A DNA stretch of 9,951 nt, from the NCBI GenBank assembly GCA_016869915.1, contig VGDA01000095.1, positions 1-9,951 on the forward strand, in the 5' to 3' direction. Of the stretch, positions 1-5,557 are shown piece by piece. The stretch comes from Alphaproteobacteria bacterium. Its GTDB lineage: Bacteria > Pseudomonadota > Alphaproteobacteria > CACIAM-22H2. The position numbers and the translations under genes are program-made. Under the pieces are notes generated by a model that worked only from the letters and a program-made list of their open reading frames with translations, did no database searches and was not told where the DNA came from. Within the stretch, counting starts at the first letter, position 1. The number at the start of each line of letters is the position of its first letter.

Positions 1-84
1 GGCCGCGATCGCCGAGACCAGGACCTGGTGCAGCAGCGTGCAGCCGACGATCCGGGACGCCTTCATGCCGGGCTCGACGTTCAC
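1..84 (-). CDS. Possible N-terminal fragment of an unidentified divergent gene
   Basis: Reading leftwards, an open frame begins after an in-frame TGA (complement of 106-108) and runs off the window edge. Candidate starts are GTG at 84-82 and ATG at 66-64. Every codon from the GTG to the edge (28 of 28) ends in G or C, as in the real genes here, whereas codons just upstream of it include CAT and GCT; this change in codon use suggests a start near 84 or 66. The short peptide has a basic start (Met-Lys-Ala-Ser-Arg) followed by a fairly hydrophobic stretch, which could be a signal peptide or first membrane segment. No convincing Shine-Dalgarno is seen at ideal spacing. The family cannot be named from so few residues, and it could still be chance. 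Confidence 0.38.
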   Translation of the reverse strand, partial: MNVEPGMKASRIVGCTLLHQVLVSAIAA

Positions 85-214
85 GCCGCCATGCGTAGCA
101 GCCCCTCATGCGCGACGGAACCGCGCAGGACGACGGCACTCGACCGCCGGCCCTTCGCGGGCTTACCCTTCGCGTGTGGCGGCCCGAGGGGGCCGCCGGC
201 ATCGGGGGAAGTAC
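85..214. other. Divergent intergenic spacer with leader hairpin
   Basis: This 130-bp spacer lies between the putative leftward gene and the hydroxylase operon, so it should hold the promoter of the operon. No clear -35/-10 pair was recognised. It contains a 9-bp direct repeat (CCCTTCGCG at 151-159 and 166-174, 15-bp period) and a hairpin at 178-197. A GGGGGAA ribosome-binding site at 204-210 serves the FAD-subunit gene. The rightward frame is open here, but its residues do not resemble the family and codon use is poor, so it is taken as non-coding. Confidence 0.5.
178..197 (+). promoter_or_regulatory. Leader hairpin ahead of the hydroxylase operon
   Basis: GGCGGCCC (178-185) and GGGCCGCC (190-197) are perfect 8-bp inverted arms around a GAGG loop. 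The stem ends 6 nt before the GGGGGAA ribosome-binding site at 204-210. It could affect translation initiation or mRNA stability, or be an operator. No T-run follows, so it is not a standard intrinsic terminator. Function is inference only; in DNA this GC-rich, 8-bp arms can arise by chance. Confidence 0.3.
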
Positions 215-1081
215 ATGCAGCAGACGACCTACGCGGCACCGCGCAGCCTCGACGAGGCGGTGGGGCTCATGGCCGCCGCGGGCGGCGCGGCCCGCATCCT
301 CGCGGGCGGCACCGACCTGCTCGTGCAGATGCGCGCGGGCAGCCTGGCGCCCGGCGCAATCGTCGACGTCAAGAAGATCGCGGAGATGACCACGATCGTC
401 GAGGAGTCCGGCGGCTTCCGCATCGGCGCGGCGGTCAACGCCGCCGAGATCGGCGAGCACGACGCGCTGCGGCGCGCCTGGCCGGGCGTCGTCGAGGCCA
501 TCAACCTCATCGGCTCGAAGCAGGTGCAGGGCCGCGCCTCGGCCGGCGGCAACCTCTGCAACGCCTCGCCCGCCGCCGACAGCGCGCCCGCGCTGGTCGC
601 CGCCGGCGCGATCCTCGCCGTGCAGGGTCCGAAGGGGCGCCGCCAGCTGCCGGTGGAGAAGCTCCATGCCGGCCCCGGGCGCACGACGCTGGAGCGCGGC
701 GAGATCCTGGTCTCGATCGCGCTGCCCGCGCGCCCCGCGCATTCCGGCGACGCCTATCTTCGCCTGATCCCGCGCACGGAGATGGACATCGCCGTCGTCG
801 GCTGCGGCGTCAGCCTGGCGATGGAGGGCGACACCTGCGTCGCCGCGCGCGTCGGGCTCGGCGCCGTCGCGCCGACCGTGATGCTGGTCGAGGCCGCGGG
901 CGCGGCGCTCGCAGGCTCGCGCCTCGACGAAGCCGCGCTTGAGAAGGCCGCCGCGGCGTGCCGCGCGGCCTGCCGCCCGATCGACGACAAGCGCGGCACG
1001 ATCGCCTATCGCACCAAGATCGCGGGGGTGCTCGTGAAGCGCGCCGCGCTCATCGCCGCCAGGCGCGCAGGAGGGCACTGA
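215..1081 (+). CDS. FAD-binding subunit of a xanthine-dehydrogenase-family molybdenum hydroxylase (CoxM-like)
   Basis: Medium subunit (288 aa, normal for the family) that carries FAD and passes electrons from the iron-sulfur subunit to the final acceptor. The two FAD-contact motifs of the CoxM/CutM family are visible: AGGTDLL at residues 30-36 and GGNLCNASPAADS at 111-123. A later segment with RLIPRTEMDIAVVG matches the conserved C-terminal part. The ATG at 215 is chosen because it begins the family's usual N-terminus (residues resembling TYxxPxSLDEAV), has GGGGGAA just upstream, and marks the point where codon use becomes coding-like; an upstream in-frame ATG at 38 gives an unrelated tail. 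It is the first gene of an operon: the iron-sulfur subunit starts 3 bp after its stop. coxM is not given as a symbol because the complex does not look like a CO dehydrogenase. Location should be cytoplasmic, as no export signal is seen. Confidence 0.93.
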   Translation: MQQTTYAAPRSLDEAVGLMAAAGGAARILAGGTDLLVQMRAGSLAPGAIVDVKKIAEMTTIVEESGGFRIGAAVNAAEIGEHDALRRAWPGVVEAINLIGSKQVQGRASAGGNLCNASPAADSAPALVAAGAILAVQGPKGRRQLPVEKLHAGPGRTTLERGEILVSIALPARPAHSGDAYLRLIPRTEMDIAVVGCGVSLAMEGDTCVAARVGLGAVAPTVMLVEAAGAALAGSRLDEAALEKAAAACRAACRPIDDKRGTIAYRTKIAGVLVKRAALIAARRAGGH

Positions 1082-1084
1082 GCC

Positions 1085-1567
1085 ATGTCGAGGGTCCATG
1101 TTTCCGCCGTCGTGAACGGCGAGCCGGTCGAGTTCCTCTGCGATCCGACCCAGACGCTGCTCGACGTGCTGCGCGACCAGCTCGGCCTCACCGGCAGCAA
1201 GGAGGGCTGCGGCTCGGGCGATTGCGGCGCGTGCAGCGTCACGATCGACGGCCGGCTGGCCTGCGCGTGCCTCGCCCTCGGCGCGGAGATGGAAGGGTGC
1301 AGCATCGGCACGATCGAGGGCCTCGCGCAGGGCGACCAGCTGCATCCGCTGCAGAAGAAGTTCGTCGAGGCGGCGGCGCTGCAATGCGGCGTCTGCACGC
1401 CGGGCTTCCTCGTCGCCTCCAAGGCGCTGCTCGACCGCAACCCGGACCCGACCGAGACCGAGATCCGATACTGGCTGGCCGGCAACCTCTGCCGCTGCAC
1501 CGGCTACGACAAGATCGTCCGCGCGGTCATGGAAGTGGCCGCCGAAATGAAGGAGACCGCACGATGA
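1085..1567 (+). CDS. [2Fe-2S] iron-sulfur subunit of the molybdenum hydroxylase (CoxS-like)
   Basis: Small electron-transfer subunit (160 aa, typical length) with two [2Fe-2S] clusters that link the molybdenum centre to FAD. The N-terminal plant-ferredoxin-type cluster site is Cys42, Cys47, Cys50 (in GCGSGDCGACSV) with Cys62 as the fourth ligand at the usual spacing; an extra Cys60 sits beside it. The C-terminal helical cluster domain shows CGVCTPGF (Cys101, Cys104) and CRCTGY (Cys136, Cys138). All eight expected ligands are present, so the protein looks functional. AGGAGG at 1069-1074 is well placed for the ATG at 1085. The stop overlaps the start of the next gene in an ATGA arrangement, which implies translational coupling and equal amounts of subunits. 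Confidence 0.95.
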   Translation: MSRVHVSAVVNGEPVEFLCDPTQTLLDVLRDQLGLTGSKEGCGSGDCGACSVTIDGRLACACLALGAEMEGCSIGTIEGLAQGDQLHPLQKKFVEAAALQCGVCTPGFLVASKALLDRNPDPTETEIRYWLAGNLCRCTGYDKIVRAVMEVAAEMKETAR

Positions 1568-3843
1568 GCGCTCGCCAGTTCAAGGTCGTCGGCACCCGCC
1601 CCAGCCGCCCCGACGGCGCCGACAAGGTCACCGGCCGCGCGCGCTTCGGCGCCGACTGGAACATGCCGGGCCAGCTCGTGGGCCGCGTCCTGCGCAGCCC
1701 GCACGCCCATGCCGTCATCGAGTCGATCGACGCGTCGAAGGCGGCCGCGCTGCCCGGCGTGAAGGCGGTCGTCACCTCGGCCGATTTCGTCGAGCAGGAG
1801 AACCGCATCGTCCCCGCCGGCGAGATGCAGGTGAACCTGCGCGACGTCACGCGCAACGTCATGGCGCGCGAGAAGGCGCTCTACCACGGCCATGCCGTGG
1901 CCGCCGTCGCCGCGACCACCGACGCGATCGCGCGCGAGGCGCTCGGGCTCGTCGAGGTGCGCTATCGCGTGCTGCCGCACGTGGTCGACGTCGAGGACGC
2001 GATGAAGCCCGGCGCGCCCATCCTGCACGACCACCTGCGCACCGACGGCGTCGAGCCGCGGCCGACCGAGCCCTCGAACGTCGCCAAGCGCATCGACTTC
2101 GCCAAGGGCGACGCCGCGAAGGGCTTCGCCGCGGCGGAGGTCGTCGTCGAGCGGCGCTTCCGCACCGCGCCGGTGCACCAGGGCTACATCGAGCCGCATG
2201 CCTGCCTCGCCAGCGCGGCGGAGGACGGCCAGGTCCAGCTCTGGACGACCACGCAGGGCCATTTCCAGGTCCGCGGCTTCTGCAGCCGCCTGCTCGGCCT
2301 GGAGACATCGCAGATCCGCGTCATGGCCGCGGAGATCGGCGGCGGCTTCGGCGGCAAGACGGTCGTCTACCTCGAGCCCGTCGCCGTCCGCCTGTCGCAG
2401 AAGGCCGGCCGTCCGGTGAAGATGGTGATGACGCGCGAGGAGGTGTTCCGCGCCTCCGGCCCGACCTCGGGCAGCTCGATGCGCGTCAAGCTTGGCGCGA
2501 CGCGCGACGGGCGCATCGTCGCCGCCGACGCGACCTTCGCGCTGCAGGCCGGCGCCTTCCCCGGCTCGCCCGTGGGCCCGGCCTCGATGTGCAGCTTCGC
2601 CTGCTACGACATCGACAACGTGAAGGTGGAGGGCTTCGACGTCGTCTCCAACCGCCCGAAGGTCGCGGCCTATCGCGCGCCGGGCGCGCCGATCTCTGCC
2701 TGGGCGGTGGAGTCGACGATCGACATCCTGGCGCAGGAACTCGGCATGGACCCGATCGACCTGCGCCTGCGCAACGCCGCGAAGGAGGGCACCAAGACCC
2801 ATTACGGCCCGACCTTCAACCGCATCGGCCTCGTCGAGGCGCTCGAGGCGGCGAAGGCCTCCGAGCACTACCGCAGCCCGCCCAGGCCGGGTACCGCGCG
2901 CGGCGTCGCGGCCGGCTTCTGGTTCAACGTCGGCGCGGATTCCAGCGCCGCCGCGCATGTCGGCGAGGACGGCACGGTGACCGTGATCTCCGGCAACCCG
3001 GACATCGGCGGCTCGCGCGCCGCCCTCGCGATGATGGCGGCCGAGGAACTCGGCATCCCCTACGACAAGGTGCGCCCGATCATCGCCGACACGGCCTCGA
3101 TCGGGTTCAACTTCGTCACGGGCGGCAGCCGCGTGACCTTCGCCAACGGCCTCGCGATCATCAACTCCGTGCGCGAGGTGATCGCCGAGTGCCGCCGCCG
3201 CGCCGCGAAGCTCTGGGAGGTCGAGCCCGACGCGGTGGTGTGGGAGAACGGCGAGGCGAAGCCCGCGAGCACCAACGTGGGCACCTTCGAGCCGCTGTCG
3301 CTCGCCAAGCTCGCCGGCATGGCCGGCAAGATGGGCGGCCCGATCAACGGCCACTCGCAGATCAACGCCCAGGGCGCGGGGCCGGGCTTCGGCGTGCACG
3401 TCGTCGACGTCGAGGTCGATCGCGACACCGGCATCGTCACGATCCTGCGCTACACCTCGGTGCAGGACGTCGGCACCGCGATCCACCCGAGCTACGTCGA
3501 GGGCCAGATGCAGGGCGGCGCCGTGCAGGGCGTCGGCTGGGCGCTCAACGAGGAATACATCTACGACCGCAACGGCAAGCTCGAGAACGCGGGCTTCCTC
3601 GACTACCGCATGCCGGTCGCCTCCGACCTGCCGATGATCGAGACGATCATGGTCGAGGTGCCGAACCCGACGCATCCCTACGGCGTGCGCGGCGTCGGCG
3701 AGGTGCCCATCGTCCCGCCGATGGCCGCGATCGGCAGCGCGATCGCGCGCTGCACGGGCGTGCGCATGACCGACCTGCCGATGTCGCCGCCGCGGCTCTC
3801 CGCGGCGCTCGACGCGGCGGCGCCGCGCCTCGCGGCGGAATGA
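1564..3843 (+). CDS. Molybdopterin-binding catalytic subunit of a xanthine-dehydrogenase-family hydroxylase (CoxL-like)
   Basis: Large catalytic subunit (759 aa, usual for CoxL/CutL proteins) that binds the molybdopterin cofactor and hydroxylates the substrate with water. Visible landmarks: N-terminal domain with DGADKVTGRARFGADW, Gln231 in a TTTQGHF segment that resembles the cofactor-contact Gln of the family, the glycine loop GGGFGGK at 259-265, the active-site loop AYRAPGAP at 369-376, and Glu713 in GVGE near the C-terminus, the expected catalytic base. The loop lacks the AYRCSFR signature of true (form I) carbon monoxide dehydrogenase, so the substrate is probably an aldehyde, heterocycle or aromatic compound; it cannot be named. 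The start at 1564 overlaps the preceding stop (ATGA) and has AAGGAG at 1550-1555. The frame is open back to 958, but that extension overlaps the iron-sulfur gene and is not coding. Confidence 0.95.
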   Translation: MSARQFKVVGTRPSRPDGADKVTGRARFGADWNMPGQLVGRVLRSPHAHAVIESIDASKAAALPGVKAVVTSADFVEQENRIVPAGEMQVNLRDVTRNVMAREKALYHGHAVAAVAATTDAIAREALGLVEVRYRVLPHVVDVEDAMKPGAPILHDHLRTDGVEPRPTEPSNVAKRIDFAKGDAAKGFAAAEVVVERRFRTAPVHQGYIEPHACLASAAEDGQVQLWTTTQGHFQVRGFCSRLLGLETSQIRVMAAEIGGGFGGKTVVYLEPVAVRLSQKAGRPVKMVMTREEVFRASGPTSGSSMRVKLGATRDGRIVAADATFALQAGAFPGSPVGPASMCSFACYDIDNVKVEGFDVVSNRPKVAAYRAPGAPISAWAVESTIDILAQELGMDPIDLRLRNAAKEGTKTHYGPTFNRIGLVEALEAAKASEHYRSPPRPGTARGVAAGFWFNVGADSSAAAHVGEDGTVTVISGNPDIGGSRAALAMMAAEELGIPYDKVRPIIADTASIGFNFVTGGSRVTFANGLAIINSVREVIAECRRRAAKLWEVEPDAVVWENGEAKPASTNVGTFEPLSLAKLAGMAGKMGGPINGHSQINAQGAGPGFGVHVVDVEVDRDTGIVTILRYTSVQDVGTAIHPSYVEGQMQGGAVQGVGWALNEEYIYDRNGKLENAGFLDYRMPVASDLPMIETIMVEVPNPTHPYGVRGVGEVPIVPPMAAIGSAIARCTGVRMTDLPMSPPRLSAALDAAAPRLAAE

Positions 3844-3868
3844 CGGCGACGGGAGGGCGCTGGCGGCC

Positions 3869-4120
3869 ATGGCGGCGCGCGTCCTCCTGACGCCCTCGAT
3901 CGCGCGCGCCTTCGCGGGCGGCCAGGTCGAGCACGAGGTCGAGGGGCGCGAGATCAGGCACCTGGTCCGCGCCCTCGAGGCCCGCTACCCGGGCATCGCC
4001 GCGCGGCTGCATGACGGCGTCGCCGTCGCGATCGACGGCGTGATCCACCAGAACGCCTTCCTCGAGGAAGTGCCCGACGGCGCCGAGGTCTGCTTCATCC
4101 CGGCGATCGAGGGCGGCTGA
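3869..4120 (+). CDS. MoaD/ThiS-family sulfur-carrier protein
   Basis: Small beta-grasp protein (83 aa) of the ubiquitin-like MoaD/ThiS family. The evidence is the length, the pattern of a C-terminal strand with DGAEVCFIPAIEGG, and above all the Gly-Gly end, which in this family is adenylated and converted to a thiocarboxylate that donates sulfur. MoaD supplies the dithiolene sulfurs of molybdopterin, and the gene follows 25 bp after a molybdoenzyme subunit in the same direction, so a role in cofactor supply for this enzyme is the natural reading. A ThiS-like or other sulfur-transfer role cannot be excluded, since no MoaE, MoeB or sulfurtransferase is in the window. A GGGAGG at 3851-3856 lies 12 nt before the ATG, slightly far. 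The gene is the last in the operon, and its stop lies 9 bp from the stop of the convergent gene. Confidence 0.85.
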   Translation: MAARVLLTPSIARAFAGGQVEHEVEGREIRHLVRALEARYPGIAARLHDGVAVAIDGVIHQNAFLEEVPDGAEVCFIPAIEGG

Positions 4121-4133
4121 CGTCGTGCGTCAG
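4117..4133. repeat. Short palindrome that includes both convergent stop codons
   Basis: CTGACG (4117-4122) and CGTCAG (4128-4133) form a perfect 6-bp inverted repeat around a 5-nt loop. The TGA of the carrier gene (4118-4120) lies in one arm and the TCA complement of the opposite gene's TGA (4130-4132) in the other. It is the only structure in the 9-bp gap between the convergent genes. There is no T-run on either strand, so intrinsic termination is doubtful; the match may follow partly from two TGA stops facing each other. Confidence 0.35.
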
Positions 4134-5437
4134 GCGTCGAGCGCGAGCGGCGCGCCGTCGTCGCCCTCGAGCACGCGCGCGAGCATCGCCGGCGCCTGCG
4201 GCAGGTGGCCGGCGAGGCGGAGGAACTTCGCGCGCAGCTCGGGCTCGGGCAGCGGGTTGGCGGGATCGCCCGGCACGTCGCCGACCTCCGCCTCGCGCGT
4301 GCCGCCGTCGGCGAGGCGCAGGACGATGCGCGCGCCGCGCCGGCTCGCGGCGTCGAGCGCGGGATCCTCGGCGAGCTCGACCAGCGCCTCGAGGCGGCGC
4401 AGTTCGCCGTCCTCCATCGCCAGGTAGGAATCCGGCGACAGGTCGCCGAAGCGCAGTCCCGAGGCGGCGCCGAAGGAGAGGCTGAACTGCGCCGCGATCG
4501 GCGTCGCGGGCGCGCGGTTGGCGGCGTAGCGCAGCGCCTCGGCATAGGTCTCCAGCCTGATGGCGACGATGTCCTCGCTGCGCGCGACGCCGCGCCGCGC
4601 GGCGATCGCGGCCGCCGCGGCGTAGTGCGCGTGCCGCACGCCCGCATAGGGCTTGAGATAGGCCTCGAGCAGCAGCCACGTGCCGGCGGGCATGCGCGCC
4701 GGCGCGGTCTCGTGCAGCAGCGCGAGCCGCCGCGCCTCGGCGAAGCCGCCGCGCGGCGCGTCGGCGCCGCCTTCCGCGGCCGCCGCGGCGAGGATGCCGA
4801 GCAGCGCGGCATGCGCGGCGTAGGAATTGCGCGCGGTCATGCCGAAGGCGAGCGGCCGGTAGAGGCTGAAGGGAACCTGGCAGGCGGCGATGCGCGCGGC
4901 GCGCGCGGCGTCGCCGCCGGAGATCCATGCCGCGGCCGCCGCCGCGCCCAGCGCGTGCCACGAGCCGTCGACATGCATGCCCGGCCTGATGCGCCAGAGC
5001 TCGCCCGCCCGCGCGCCGAGCTCGTAGCCGAGGATGAGTCCGCGCAGCAGCCGGCCGAGCGGCAGTCCCGGCGCCGCCGCGAGCAGCACGGGGACGACGG
5101 AGAGCGCCGGCCGTCCATGGGCGCGCGCGAGGCCCTCGTTGGCCTCGTCCCAGCACATCGCCGACGCCGCCAGCGCCGCGATGCCGGCGGGCGCCAGCGC
5201 GACGTCGCAGCCGGGAAGGCGCATCGTGCCGGGGAACCAGCGCGCGAGCGCCGCCGCGGTCGCCGCGACCTCGGCATGGCGCAGGCCGGAGAGCACGCAG
5301 CCGAGCGAGTCGAGCAGCAGCCGCCGCGCCTTGCGCGCGACCTCGTCAGGCAGCGGGGCCGTGGCGGCCCAGGCGACGACGTCGTCGAATTCGGCGCCGG
5401 CGGCGCCGTCGTCATGCATCGATCCCATGCGCGGCAT
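4130..5437 (-). CDS. MmgE/PrpD family protein
   Basis: Member of the MmgE/PrpD family (2-methylcitrate dehydratase and cis-aconitate decarboxylase relatives), 435 aa, close to the usual 440-480. Visible family features, numbered from the ATG at 5437: LLDSLGCVLSGL at 41-52; a WDEANEG...HGRP segment around 96-110 in place of the active-site D-rich/His motif; HVDGSWHALGAAAAAAW at 155-171; and KPYAGVRHAHYA at 262-273, matching the conserved Lys-Pro-Tyr...Arg...His pattern. The N-terminal helical domain is alanine-rich. Starts at 5437, 5428 and 5419 are all in frame; 5437 is preferred because GGAGG (complement of 5450-5454) lies upstream, 12 nt away. Many MmgE/PrpD proteins are not PrpD enzymes and no propionate genes are nearby, so the substrate is unknown. 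It is read towards the hydroxylase operon and is not part of it. Confidence 0.87.
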   Translation of the reverse strand: MPRMGSMHDDGAAGAEFDDVVAWAATAPLPDEVARKARRLLLDSLGCVLSGLRHAEVAATAAALARWFPGTMRLPGCDVALAPAGIAALAASAMCWDEANEGLARAHGRPALSVVPVLLAAAPGLPLGRLLRGLILGYELGARAGELWRIRPGMHVDGSWHALGAAAAAAWISGGDAARAARIAACQVPFSLYRPLAFGMTARNSYAAHAALLGILAAAAAEGGADAPRGGFAEARRLALLHETAPARMPAGTWLLLEAYLKPYAGVRHAHYAAAAAIAARRGVARSEDIVAIRLETYAEALRYAANRAPATPIAAQFSLSFGAASGLRFGDLSPDSYLAMEDGELRRLEALVELAEDPALDAASRRGARIVLRLADGGTREAEVGDVPGDPANPLPEPELRAKFLRLAGHLPQAPAMLARVLEGDDGAPLALDA

Positions 5438-5557
5438 GTTCGGCCGGAACCTCCGGCACCGGCAAGGACGGCACGATTCAAACGGTACACATCGCCGGAC
5501 GCGGCGGGTAATGTCCGCCGCCTTCACGCCCGGCCCCGGGCGCGCGCGGAGCCCATC
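5438..5557. promoter_or_regulatory. Divergent promoter region between the MmgE/PrpD gene and prfC
   Basis: This 120-bp spacer must hold the 5' signals of both divergently read genes. The only AT-richer patch is near 5474-5492 (around ATTCAAACGGTACACAT), a plausible promoter location, but no confident -35/-10 pair was found on either strand. A 6-bp inverted repeat, GCCGGA (5443-5448) and TCCGGC (5452-5457), covers the presumed leftward ribosome-binding site (complement of 5450-5454). Confidence 0.4.

Noticed and set aside
1564..3843. Carbon monoxide dehydrogenase large subunit (coxL) assignment
   Set aside because: The active-site loop reads AYRAPGAP, not the AYRCSFR loop of form I CODH, so only a general hydroxylase call is supported.
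1504..3870. 788-codon open frame antisense to the molybdopterin subunit
   Set aside because: It is rich in Arg, Ala, Asp and His with no family motif, and it lies opposite a gene with every hallmark of CoxL-like proteins. Long antisense frames are expected at this GC level.
4205..5557. Large N-terminal extension of prfC
   Set aside because: The frame is open but runs antisense through the MmgE/PrpD gene and has no similarity to RF3; the TTG at 5558 gives the normal length.
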